A stretch of 64,000 nucleotides of DNA from Albugo candida (lineage: Eukaryota; Oomycota; Peronosporomycetes; Albuginales): assembly GCA_040437565.1 (NCBI GenBank), contig JBDOQK010000053.1, positions 186,001-250,000 on the forward strand, written 5' to 3'. Position numbers and translations under genes: made by a program. Positions 30,942 through 42,372 of this stretch are shown piece by piece; position 1 is the stretch's first letter, and each line of letters starts with the position of its first letter. Under the pieces are notes generated by a model. It was not told the DNA's origin. It made no database searches and was given only the letters and a program-made list of their open reading frames with translations.

Positions 30942-33900
30942 TGTAGTGCTTAGCAGGTGGCAAATGGAATACTATTTACACTTAGGTCCTTAGTTCGCAA
31001 AATCTCTTGCAACTCTAAGCCTACTGACTTCTTTAACTACACGTTACATCTCGCATTACTGATCCTATAGTTGCGCGCTAGAAGTCGCCAGTCCGCGCGT
31101 CAGTAATCCTGTGTCGTAACCAACATGCATTGTGCGATAGTGTAACTTGACAACAACACACCCTTCTTCAACACGATCGCATCATCGGCACCTTAGCTAG
31201 TGTAGACTCACTAGAGGTCGCAGCTTGGCAAGCTTGTGGTTGTCTACTGCTTAGGTCAATAATTTTACCGGAATATATAAATATTTTTTTTTTTTNNNNN
31301 NNNNNNNNNNNNNNNNNNNNNNNNNNNNNNNNNNNNNNNNNNNNNNNNNNNNNNNNNNNNNNNNNNNNNNNNNNNNNNNNNNNNNNNNNNNNNNNACGTC
31401 ACCTTGAGCATCACATTTCTACCCTTAAGCTTGAGAATGTGTTGGAGCTGTCCCTTCTGCACGCTGGAAAGCGTCAGGATATTCCTCACATGTTGTGTAA
31501 CACGACGACGTTGTCTTCACGAATATAAACACGGTGTCATCTGATCTCGTCGCTGCGCCTGACAATTGTGCACGCCTGCGCCCGATGTGCTAGCGATCTC
31601 TTCTTTGGATCGCGATACAAGGTACGCGTTGATCCAAATATAACGATGTCGCATAGCTCGGGAGCTTGCTTTGTCAATACTTCAATTGGCGATGCAGATT
31701 GGGATTGACGCTTGCAGAGATGCGATTAAACCGCGTCATTCCAGAGAGACAGCGAGTGGCTGCTTGCGAATATCATATATCATGACTTACAAAGTAAATC
31801 CACATTGTTGTATTATCCACCACCGTCAGTTCGTAATCCTGGGCCCAGCAATTGAAACTCTTCTCAAAGAACATTCAGAAAATGCTCAAAATTCTTCGCC
31901 ACTTGATCCTTGATGCGTGCGAGAAATAAGCGGCAGTAATTGTTCTTGTGGTCCACGAAGTTGACGAGATACCGATTTTACATTAGATCCTTTGTTGTAA
32001 TGGTTACTTTGAGGCCTAAGAGATAACACTACCAACACGGTCAATCGGCGAATGCACGCCTGTGTCCTTCTTGGACTGCGCGCTCTTTCACTTCTTTGCT
32101 TTCGCGCATGTGAGACACGTCATTCACTCATGATCAGTAAGCCGGATTCCAGATCTAGGCTCACGTCCCATTCTATCAATAGTGTCGTAGGATAGATGGC
32201 CAAAACGGTGGTGAAAGTGCCCGAGCGTTCCTGAATGCACACCTTCATCAACTTCCTGGCTTTTGCTTCATCAATCGCGACAATGAACGTCTTCAATATC
32301 CCTTCGTCAACTCTTCCTTCTTGCGTCTCGATGACGAGCACGTTGTTGCACATCCCTACGTCAAACACGACGGATCCGGTATTGAGGGAGATAAGGGCTC
32401 GCCTGTGATTCTTATACTTGAGACCGTAACCTTTAAGCTCAAGCTTACCGTACGACACGATATTGGGCGTTGGCAGCGGTGCGTAGTAGACTTCTGTAAG
32501 TCAGATAATACTTGCTTTTCCGCATGCCATCACGTGAATCACCACATTTACGACCATCGTACGACGAAGCGTTTTTCCGTTGGCGACCAGGCATTTATCA
32601 TCACATTCTATTGCATCTTCGAAAAGCGCCTCATCATTGACGAGATGCCTGCTAGATCCACAAGCTGTCCTGGTCCTTGGTATCTTGTATGGACAAACTT
32701 TAGTTAACAATGTCCTATGTCCTGATATTGTTCATATAAGTACCCTTGACGCCATTGTTTCTCTTCGCCTTATCCTTTCGTCAGGACAGACCGACTGGAT
32801 GTGCCCGACTTTGCCACACCTAAGACACGTGCGCGTATCAACGGCGTGGCATGCTTTCAGCAACGTGTGTTACGACGTCATTGCCAAGGGAGGAAGTACT
32901 TCGCGTATCCAACTCGACCGACTGTGCGAAATTTGCAAGCTCTTTAGCTTGAGCAAGATAGTCGGGACGAGTCCCGTTGTAATTGGCCATTAGAACCGTC
33001 TGAAGCTCAGTCGACGCATAGTGCATAATGTTCTCTAGCACTCGCGTCAGCGCCGCCACATGCATCGCTCACCGCCACCAAGTAAAGGTAAGTTTCATCC
33101 AGGTTCTCTTTGGATCCTCCTTCGCTGTAAAAAGCTTCATCGACCGCGATGCTGTGATACTTGTCTTGAATGTCTGAGGAAGACGCTCCCTAACGTGAGC
33201 AAGCGTTGGTGCTTGATACCACCATGTCTCGACCTTCTTGTTGTAGTAGCGCTCGGCCGTGCCGCTAGGGTAGTTGCCAAGCAGGTCAGTCTTTAGATAT
33301 TCGGACCAGTCGAAACCACATGCCACTTGAGCGTACTGGACCTGACACATGAATGTCCTTCCCCAATCCAGAAAACCGGAGCCTATGCCTCGATACAGCT
33401 CGGAGCCATCGAATTTCCGGATAGTCAATCTTCTTTGAAGCTCGTCCGGGACTCTCATTGCTTACCGTGCGTCTGTCTTCATCCGCCGCTCATAATCCCG
33501 CGACTCCGCGAAAACCATGTCTGAATATGGAACGCATACCAGTGGCGCTGCTTGCGGTTCCCGCCATCCTGACTGCGCCGCGTTCCGGGCAGCTCCTTGT
33601 TGGGATAGACTTGTACGGCCCTGCCCAGTTCTTGGACGCATCGGCGAGTTCCCTAGTGCGTCGATGTGTATCGGTGTACCGATGCGACCATTGGCAAATG
33701 TAGAGCGGAACATCCCCTGCTAAATCGCATCCATCATGCGGTCTTCTTCATCGCGCTTCAGCTGTAAGACCTCTACCTGTACCATTCGCGCTTGCAGGTC
33801 GACGATAGTCGCTAGTGTTTGAGCGTTGACGTCATTCGCCCCTTTCGTGGGTCGTCGATACGCCTTGAGCCACTGCAGGAGACCCTTCGGTGCTTCCGTG

Positions 33901-34225
33901 ACCGTCGCCAAATCTGACTGGGGTTGGTGCGTTTAGCGTGCTTTCAGAAACAATTGTTTGGCTATCAACCTGTAGAGCGTGCGCAGTGCTCAGCAGGTGA
34001 CAAACTGAATACTAAAAATATAATTAGGTCCTTAGTTCGCAAACTCTCTTGTTACTCTAAGCCTACTGGTTTCTTCGACTATACCTTGATAGTTTCCATA
34101 CCGCGCATCACTAATCGTATAGTCGCGCAGTAGATATCGCCTGTCCGTGCGTCAGTAATCCTGCGCCGTAACCAACATGAATGGTGCGATGGCGTCACTT
34201 GACAACAACACATCCTTCTTCATCA
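30942..34225 (-). mobile_element. Degenerate Ty1/copia LTR retrotransposon
   Basis: Two LTR-like repeats (33980-34225, and 30942-31170) bracket copia coding remnants on the minus strand in the expected order. Gag: 33458-33069 (KFDGSELYRGIGSGFLDWGR) and 33065-32838 (MHYASTELQTVLMANYNG), followed by a CCHC zinc knuckle at about 32830-32783 (CLRCGKVGHIQSVC). Protease: 32710-32501, where the usual DSG before SRH is replaced by ACG. A pre-integrase segment lies at 32458-32120. Integrase core: about 31968-31800 (VNFVDHKNNYCRLFLAR) with in-frame stops and a deletion after LLCK, then SHSLSLWNDAV. Downstream, 31665-31540 gives DIVIFGSTRTLYRDPKKRSL. Reverse transcriptase and RNase H are absent; a 100-N gap (31296-31395) lies near the left end. 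The element cannot be autonomous. Confidence 0.85.
33980..34225 (-). repeat. LTR-like repeat, 5' copy of the copia remnant (copy D)
   Basis: About 245 bp beginning (plus strand) TGCGCAGTGCTCAGCAGGTG and ending CATCCTTCTTCATCA. On the element's strand it precedes gag. It differs from copy C by many substitutions, so the insertion is old or the two copies come from different insertions. No target-site duplication is seen on the outer flanks. Confidence 0.65.
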
Positions 34226-34725
34226 TACTAAGCATCCATTCGAACACTCTGACTTAGATCGACTCGAAAGGAATATATGATCGAATGTGGATTACGAAGG
34301 GAGGGCATAGTGATACATTAAAGCTATTCCAGCACGCTACAAGTACCTTAGTCTCACTCGGATAAGTGTGTGGAAGAATATCTGTCGCGCTTGGTCAGGA
34401 TGACGGAGTTGCTCGCGGACATGGATCGTAGAAAAGAATCAAACTGCCTAATTCCAAAGGAAAGGTGTTTAGCGTGCAGTGTGGGCTTCGTCATGGCGCT
34501 TGACGTATGGTAAATCCTATTGTCTGGGTCCGTCTCAAAGAGACAAGAGGTAGACTGCAGTGCGGATCATGTCTACTGGTGAAGAAACAGAACACAAAGC
34601 CTCAGTCAAGAGTGTGAAGCGGCTCTACATGAGAACGCAGATGGTTCCTGGAGCATAGAGCTGTACCATCGAAGTGTGTACGAGCTTCTCTCTTTGTCTG
34701 CACAGAGTTTGTGGTAGCGAGAAAT

Positions 34726-37225
34726 CAGATCGATGCAGCTGATTGAAATGCTTGCGCTCAGCGAATGAGACGCATCAAGAAATTCTGAGAGCGTGGAATC
34801 ACAAATGATGCTTCACCGTTATACGTCAGTGATGACAGTCAAATAGGGCACGAGCAAGCACACCATTGCTTTTTCGAACTTCTTTAGAGACGCACTTGAT
34901 CCAGTATTTTTAACTAGTAACAAGCATTGAACACATCATTCCCGTAATGTGTCACAAAGTGCATCAAAATTCTAATAATGCACTGCCTTCCTTTCGATTC
35001 AATAAACGATTCATTCACGATGTTTCCATTATCTGGTCAATTTCTGTCAACTCAATCTTGAATTGGTCCATTCCCATTTTATTTTTTCTAATATATATCC
35101 GTTGAGGGCAAGGGGCTTCATCACGATATGGAACTACTATAGGAATCGGAGACGACGAATTTCTTGCTATGCGACTCAATATAATGCTGTTCTTTACCTT
35201 CTATGCTCAATCCTATGACTGCTTTCATTCTCACTATTCAATTTACTTATGATGAACACCCGACAAGCAACAACAAACTCGAGACTAACCCGCCAACATG
35301 AACCGCGTTGATGGTGGCTATGTTCCAATTCAGGAGCAGCCACACCAGCGAGCCCGGCCAGCAACCTCAGCAAACTCAGCGACCGTCAGCACCGAGCTCC
35401 AAAGACTCCACAAAGAGAATGAGTCGCTCAAGAGAGAGATTGGTCATCTCAGGGCTTCGAAGGCTCACTCAGAGTCAGCATTTACGCACCAGAATGATGC
35501 GCTAGTCGAGCTAACAGAAATGAATCAAATGTTGAAACTGCGACTTCAGCAGCAAGCTACCGAGGTGGCTGACCAAAAGGACTGCATTGATAAGCTTTAC
35601 TCGCAACTAAGAATGACTCAATCAGAATTAGAGGACCGAAAATTCAATCTAACAAAAGTTCAAACCGAGCATCAGTACGCAGTACGACTACTTGGTGAAT
35701 ATCATCAACAATCATAGCAAGTCCCAGCCAACAGTAATATCGTTTCAAAGCGTCCTGATACCCAAACTGATGATGAAACTTCACCAAATTTTTTTAAAAA
35801 GCTTGATAAAGCACTCAGACTCGAAAATGACGAGTTGCATCGCAAAGTCGATGAATTGCGCGCAACAGTTGAGCACTTGCAGCATCAGATACAGCAACTT
35901 CAGCAACTTCTGGTATCGAAAAAACAAACAATTAATGTAGGAAGTGAGAATAGCTAATATTCTTTTTAATTAGGTAAGATCTCTTTTTCTGATTTGATTA
36001 CCAAAAAAATATCGTCGTGTTTCCATGTTGTTGCATTCTCTCCGTCATAATAGACAGTAGGCGCCGGTTGATACCGGTAAGAAGAGTGCGTGTGCACCAG
36101 TATTTCCTAGCATTACCTAGTACTAGCTTTACAGGGTAGTGTGGTGGACATGAATGTGAAGAATACTGTACTTCTTCACAGTATCCACTAATTACAAGCT
36201 GGACATTGCCGTCTATTGCGTGCATGATGAACCGATAGAGAGACTTTGTTTTTTTTATATGTGATCTATTAGCAAAGTTAGGAACTCGTTCATCGAATTA
36301 ATCTTGCGCTTGTAGCCATAACGTTTTGATATCTTGCAAAAGCAGTCTAATAGCGGCGCGAATTGAGAATAGAATAGTGTTATTATTGCAGCTACCGATT
36401 GTCCTACTTGCCGCTNNNNNNNNNNNNNNNNNNNNNNNNNNNNNNNNNNNNNNNNNNNNNNNNNNNNNNNNNNNNNNNNNNNNNNNNNNNNNNNNNNNNN
36501 NNNNNNNNNNNNNNNTTGCAGCTACCGATTGTCCTACTTGCCGCTACAATCTTCCGAAGCTTATTTTGCGCATTGCTTCAATGTACTCACCGCCGATCTC
36601 AAAAAGCTTAAGCGCTTGCGAAAACTGCCAAAAATACATTCTGAATCCGCAATCGTTAAATTTTATGTCTCTATGTGTCCTTGAGCATCTCTATGGTCTA
36701 TGCTGACGACAGCTTCCTCTTAATCGAATCCTACCAGTACGCAGATGATGAATTTAGTCAACCTTGTGCTCGAACGTAGATGCCTAATTGTTTTTCACAT
36801 CTTCTGGCTGGGATACACATATTCATTCACAGTGAAGCATTATGAACGCTCAGGATGGACAAAAATTGCAAAATTTGCTACAATTAAACCGCTTCGCTAT
36901 CCTGTAAAACCAGTATCTAAATACTCACTTTGTTTATCATTTTTCTACATTGATGTAGCGTGCAGTTATCATCATGCGGACTTGCAGAGATCTGTTACGG
37001 GAACGAATGCATGCGATCGAGTCCAAGATGACGCTCCAAATCAAGACCTTAGAACGCATTTATAATCAGTTTATTGTTTCTAGTTTTCAAAGTTTATACT
37101 GAATGAGTAGGTAAATATGAATGATGTGCGCCCCCTACAGCATGTTGATTAAGTGAAATAAGTGATGTGAATTACTAGTAGAGCTCATTTGTGCTGGGCC
37201 CACAAGTTGCTAAATCACCACTTCA
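34726..37225. repeat. Segmental duplication, copy 2
   Basis: Counterpart of 22285-23640 in the same orientation. It contains about 830 bp where copy 1 has a gap, including the coiled-coil gene at 35298, and an extra insertion of about 270 bp near 36695-36980 relative to copy 1. A conserved hydrophobic frame after TTGCAG (LPIVLLAAT, at 36391) is shared with copy 1 (23225) but shifted by one base further on. Flank overlap of 30 bp marks the N run at 36416-36515. Confidence 0.75.
35298..35957 (+). CDS. Coiled-coil protein with in-frame TAG or very short intron
   Basis: The frame opens MNRVDGGYVPIQEQPHQRAR and continues into heptad-rich coiled coil (LQRLHKENESLKREIGHLRA). A TAG stop stands at 35715-35717, but the same frame goes on without another stop for 79 codons of equally good coiled coil (LRLENDELHRKVDELRATVE) to a TAA at 35955. 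A GT-AG segment of exactly 33 nt (35695-35727) would remove the stop and keep the frame. So this is either a gene with a very short intron, a recent pseudogene, or a truncated protein of 139 residues. No signal peptide and no recognised family; it lies inside the segmental duplication. Confidence 0.55.
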
Positions 37226-37346
37226 GCACCATCGAGCGCACGTTCGACTTTCTATGCTTTCATACACGACAGAGCCTTTCATCCGATGTGACAAAAAAAA
37301 TTCTGACTTTCTTCAAGCCGTTTGGTGGGATGTTTAGTTCTTTTCT

Positions 37347-38008
37347 TCAATGAGCGCAAGCCGTTTTGTCGGAGCAACATGAACTATAAGCAAGCCAAGG
37401 TTGAAGTAACGAGATCACGGCATGTACAATGAAGGCGGCATAGTGAGAGATCCTGCTCAATTTTTGTAAGGTAGCGGAATGTGTGTCGCATGCACATAAC
37501 AATTCACTCAATTGCTGGCCGAAAAGCGCATCGGAAGAAAGTCTCAACTCCAAGTAAATTGATTAATCGATACCGAATTTACTCCGTGGTCCGAATTGAG
37601 TGTATATTGGCACTCGAAGGAAAGACCGTCACAGCCTTGAACCATAAATCAGCGAAAGAAATATCCTTCGGTGAGAATGTCCACAGGATACTAAACAACA
37701 CCGTCGCAAATTTCGTAGGGTAAGATACTGGCACTGATATCAGGATTTCTAGACGTCGCCACATAAGATGTAGTTAGCTCGCTGGGATCACCCATGCAGA
37801 CATGAAATTGCGATAGCGATTCAGGCGATTTCTCACGAAATGCAAGCAGAATGTAGACATGTATAGGTCCGGAAACGTGTTCATGCGGAATTACTAACTC
37901 TGTGCTCTCAAACTGATGGAACGTTGGCAAGGAGAAGACTCCTTCCAGTTCAGCGCATGCAGAATCCATTCCGCGCAATTGTCCAATAAGGAAGTCTATC
38001 AGATCCAT
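37347..38008 (-). CDS. Possible multi-exon gene, unrecognised
   Basis: A minus-strand frame starting at 38008 (DLIDFLIGQLRGMDSACAEL, then ELVIPHEHVSGPIHVYILLA) has coding character for about 100 codons. Two further segments in other frames (about 37720-37579, and 37553-37347 with LFGQQLSELLCACDTHSATL) look like continuation exons, but I cannot fix the splice sites. No family recognised. It could be an intact gene or a decaying copy. Confidence 0.35.
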
Positions 38009-38809
38009 ATTTTACAGTCACGCCATAGATATCTCAGACGCGTACGCACATCTATGACGTCCGCTTCGCTTGATATATATTTGAGTCGAAGAGTTGAGTA
38101 TCTCACTGACGATAAGCGCGCACAAAGTGGTTCTTGCATGATCGTCCTTTCGTCTTTTTCTACTCGGTTCCCTTCATCAGATAGCGCCGATACGTGAAGA
38201 GCTTATCTGTGTATCGAATAAATTGTGCCGAGTGCTCTTGTCGAAGTCGAGGCTTCACATCCCGAAGTCTCAGCGCAATCTCCTTCTTCATGCTTGCCTT
38301 CCTCGCATATAGCTACTGCCATAGCTACCGCGTCTTTTTCTCGAATTCTATCCATACTTGACGCGATACAAGCAGTGTGTTACTTTTCATGGTTGATGAT
38401 GGTGATTATCACTTTTGGGTATAATCGCATGACTATACTTGAAATTGATGCATCGTCATTACAATTGACTTTAAAAGGACTCTTTTCTTGCATTGGGGAT
38501 TTTCAAGTTGTATAACGCCGAGTGTGATGGCCAATTGAGTTTTCTCACATTCCATTCCACCAATTCAATCTTACTTCTCCATTCGGAATTCGCAGTACCC
38601 CGCTGGCTACCAGGAGCTTGGCCGGGATTGAATAAGTTGGGACACATTTTGGTGCAAAGGCACTTTTATTGTGGTTCAAAACGATACGAAGATACAGCTT
38701 CCGATATGTCTTAATCTACTAAGCAGCAAATCTACTCCGGCCCTCAACACAATCATGTGTGTGTCTAATCCAAGTCTATGTACATGTTAAAAGAACCAAC
38801 TTGGCTCGA

Positions 38810-40026
38810 CCTACTTGCGCAATGTCGATTTGGTGAACGGCTTGTCAACTATTGGACTAAGACACGATGCCTTAACCATGAGGACTATGCCGTTGATATT
38901 TCTCGAGTTTATGACACATAATAAGAGTTTGAAGATATGCAATCGCATGTATATTTTCAAATTTGGCATAGACGTCGAGTGATTTTTGCTATCCTGTTGT
39001 CCGATTAGATTTGGAGCTTGAAAACTTCTTTGCAGTTCCTGGTTCTGCATAACATTCTCGTTTTCAATCACATAGCCTCCTTCTCCTGACAACAATTCGG
39101 ATATCACAAGAATGAGTGCCAGCTTCTGGACTAGATGATATCGAATCTTCTGGCTGCACCTTCGAGATGTAGTGCTACCACTTCATTTGACTTGTTTCTG
39201 CAAATAAACACATGCTCGATATACGTGTTTGAACGTCTGAAGGCATCCATCACCCTCACATTCTCTTGTAGAATTCCATCCACTTATACGGTTTGTTATC
39301 CATCGTCATGGTCCAGCAAGACTATTTTTTCTATGAAGACTATTCTAGGACGTCGTCGCCTCGGGCGTCATTCCCACTGACGATGAATTCCTTATATTCA
39401 GCTTTTGTAATGTTTGAGTTCGTTTTTTCTGTATTTATTTTCAAAGCTGCACGATACAAAGGATGTTTCACGCTTGGACTGCTGCNNNNNNNNNNNNNNN
39501 NNNNNNNNNNNNNNNNNNNNNNNNNNNNNNNNNNNNNNNNNNNNNNNNNNNNNNNNNNNNNNNNNNNNNNNNNNNNNNNNNNNNNCTGCATAACATTCTC
39601 GTTTTCAATCACATAGCCTCCTTCTCCTGACAACAATTCGGATATCACAAGAATGAGTGCCAGCTTCTGGACTAGATGATATCGAATCTTCTGGCTGCAC
39701 CTTCGAGATGTAGTGCTACCACTTCATTTGACTTGTTTCTGCAAATAAACACATGCTCGATATACGTGTTTGAACGTCTGAAGGCATCCATCACCCTCAC
39801 ATTCTCTTGTAGAATTCCATCCACTTATACGGTTTGTTATCCATCGTCATGGTCCAGCAAGACTATTTTTTCTATGAAGACTATTCTAGGACGTCGTCGC
39901 CTCGGGCGTCATTCCCACTGACGATGAATTCCTTATATTCAGCTTTTGTAATGTTTGAGTTCGTTTTTTCTGTATTTATTTTCAAAGCTGCACGATACAA
40001 AGGATGTTTCACGCTTGGACTGCTGC
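38810..40026. repeat. Region around gap 39486-39585 with 441-bp flank overlap
   Basis: 39045-39485 is repeated at 39586-40026. A minus-strand frame (39107 downward) opens ISELLSGEGGYVIENENVMQ and, read a few codons upstream without an ATG, is preceded by a hydrophobic stretch (KLALILVI) like the end of a signal peptide; a spliced start could exist near 39170. The frame is short (about 98 codons) and I do not call it a gene. Confidence 0.5.
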
Positions 40027-41421
40027 GCTTGTGATATAATCTACCCATTTACCAGTACCGACTTCAATCATGAGGCTGTTCTTTCAGCAGATGTATCTCT
40101 TATTAGATGATCATGAAGCTGAAACAAGTCAGTTGTCTTGGATTTTTAAGTGACTTTCAGACTATCATACGTTACTACAATCATTCATATAGCGTGAGAG
40201 CGGGCCGATACTGATGTCAATTGCTGACATGCAGAGTAAAACCGTACTTGTTCCGTGTAAGAGTTATACACTTAAAACAACTTTCCCACCCGCCCAGCGG
40301 TGTTAGATGATTTAGTATGCGGTAGTATTTTTGCTATAATGGTCACGAGCTATGTCTATAATTTGAAGCCAGAGGGAGGTATTTAAAATGACATAACGAA
40401 AGATCATACATAAATTGATGCACTAAATTAGATTCAGAAGCTTTTATGATGTTCCTTCATACCGCGAACGAAACTTTGCAACTCATTGGAAAATCAAAAC
40501 CTTTTACAGCTACACGATGAGTGTCAGCTAAGGATTATTTAGAATTTACCTTCATTCTGCAGAATGACTGTCAGGATCAATGTACAATAATTGATAACAG
40601 ACGAGCACTAAGGTTTACGACTGAATGATATCCAGCATTGCGCATTCGACTTTCACGCCTGTGCTCGTTCGTGCGGTTGTCACAACTACAATTTTCACTC
40701 GTATCACTTTTGTTTATCGATTAATTTTTAATCCATCAGCTTTTTCATAATGCAACATGGACCTATTAAAATTGACATTGACCAAACTTGACAATGCACT
40801 CATCGTGTTCTTAATCGACCATCACTTCTTTCTCATCGTGTTGAATCAAGATTAGTAGAGTAATCATGTAGAACGTCTACCGGAGATGCATAGCACACAA
40901 ATCGGTGGAAAGTTGATGTGAAATCTAATAGCTATGGCGAGGTGTATGCAACTAAAGCATTCAAACGTGCTCAGACTGAGCAGTCATTTTTGACTTAATC
41001 ACATTATTTACGTACAGTACATCCAGTTTCCATGAGCGAATTTTGTAGAAATTCACGCTATTTGTTTACTAGACAACAATTTGTCTGAATTTTGTATGAA
41101 GTCTCGCTTTTTGTTTACAAGACATAAAGTTGTTTCCATTTCCACCTTTTTTGCTGAAACGAATACTGCCTGATCGCTCTACATAGTGTTTGTATGAAAT
41201 GCAAGAGATACTGGTAAGTGAGAAAGTACGACGTAGCTGATAAAAATGGATGTTTCCTGAAATCAACTGGTTTGTCATCATCCCTAATGAGATTTGAATT
41301 GCTTAGGTTAATTTTTGTTATCGTTTTTCAGTCAAATCACAGACCCTTCCGTATTTCCGTGTATCAGGAGCATCAAGTCATTTCAGAAATCACATCATAA
41401 AGGTAAGAAAAGAATAAGTAA
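40027..41421. other. AT-rich intergenic region
   Basis: About 1.4 kb with no frame over 75 codons and no similarity noticed to other parts of the window. Nothing supported here beyond a possible promoter for the downstream gene. Confidence 0.45.
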
Positions 41422-42372
41422 ATGGGAACGCGACAGCTATTTTGGTCATTTCTTTCGCCTATGCGGCTAGTCGCATGGATTTGGTTTGGACGGTATTTCG
41501 CTGTCTGTCTAATATATCACACGTACAAAATCGATATTGGATACCCGAGTAGCTCTCTTGTCTCGTGCTATGAGAAGATTATCGAACTGGGTGTGAAAAG
41601 GCTTAATCCGAGCATTGTTCGTGGCAAGAATGCGATAATAATCATTGTAACAGATGGAATACTGCTAGAAGCGACGTTGCAGGAAGCACTCGGAAATGCT
41701 TGCGAGCTGAACTCATTTGAAGTGCAAAACGCAATCCAAAGTGACTTTCTTCCGCGCGAAGTTGGCACGTCAGATGAATCTTCCCTCTTGCCAGATGATG
41801 TCATCCTGGTCACCTTTTCACCCACAGAACACATAGGGGCAAAGTGCAAAGAGTGTTACTCACGCGAAGGTCTCAGGCTTTTTGATTCGACACTTGTGAC
41901 CATTGCTTCTACCGTACTTTCTCCAATAAAAGATAGTAGAGAGTATTACAACTTGAAGGAGCTTTCGGAAACAAAGGAGAAGTGCTCGCACTGCATCTCA
42001 TGGAAGGTCAGACCAGCCAGGATTTTTCCAAACCTTTTGGACTTAAGCAACAACGATATCACCTATGAGACATTTTATTCGGTCGAAACAAGTAAAATTG
42101 GCATTATTGAACACAACGGGATGAAAAACTGTGTTCAATGTCTCTTTTCTTATTGCGAGATTTTTTATGCCGAGCCCGCATATAATAAGATATGGACCAC
42201 TAACGTGAGTCCAAATTCGTTTCGATGCAGCTTTTTATGTGACAAAGACCTAGTCATCAATGATGTACAAGCAGCTTACCTCCCGCCAAGACCAATGAAA
42301 TTCTCTGAATATGATTTCAGATTCATTTTGATAGAGAAATCCAGTAAGAAGGCACGTGTAAAGCTCATTTGA
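41422..42372 (+). CDS. Secreted CxxC-rich protein, candidate effector (CCG-like)
   Basis: Single frame of 316 residues. Starting from Met 14 (41461) it has a signal-peptide-like opening (RLVAWIWFGRYFAVCLIY). The mature part has three CxxC pairs, near residues 142 (CKECYSREG), 188 (CSHC) and 237 (CVQC), each preceded by a hydrophobic beta-like strand such as DVILVTFSP or KNAIIIIVTD. This layout matches the larger protein at 57980. The first pair is CX2CX4G, one residue off the CX2CX5G pattern of the Albugo CCG class. It stands isolated between long gene-poor stretches, as effector genes often do. Function unknown; an upstream exon cannot be excluded. Confidence 0.68.
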   Translation: MGTRQLFWSFLSPMRLVAWIWFGRYFAVCLIYHTYKIDIGYPSSSLVSCYEKIIELGVKRLNPSIVRGKNAIIIIVTDGILLEATLQEALGNACELNSFEVQNAIQSDFLPREVGTSDESSLLPDDVILVTFSPTEHIGAKCKECYSREGLRLFDSTLVTIASTVLSPIKDSREYYNLKELSETKEKCSHCISWKVRPARIFPNLLDLSNNDITYETFYSVETSKIGIIEHNGMKNCVQCLFSYCEIFYAEPAYNKIWTTNVSPNSFRCSFLCDKDLVINDVQAAYLPPRPMKFSEYDFRFILIEKSSKKARVKLI

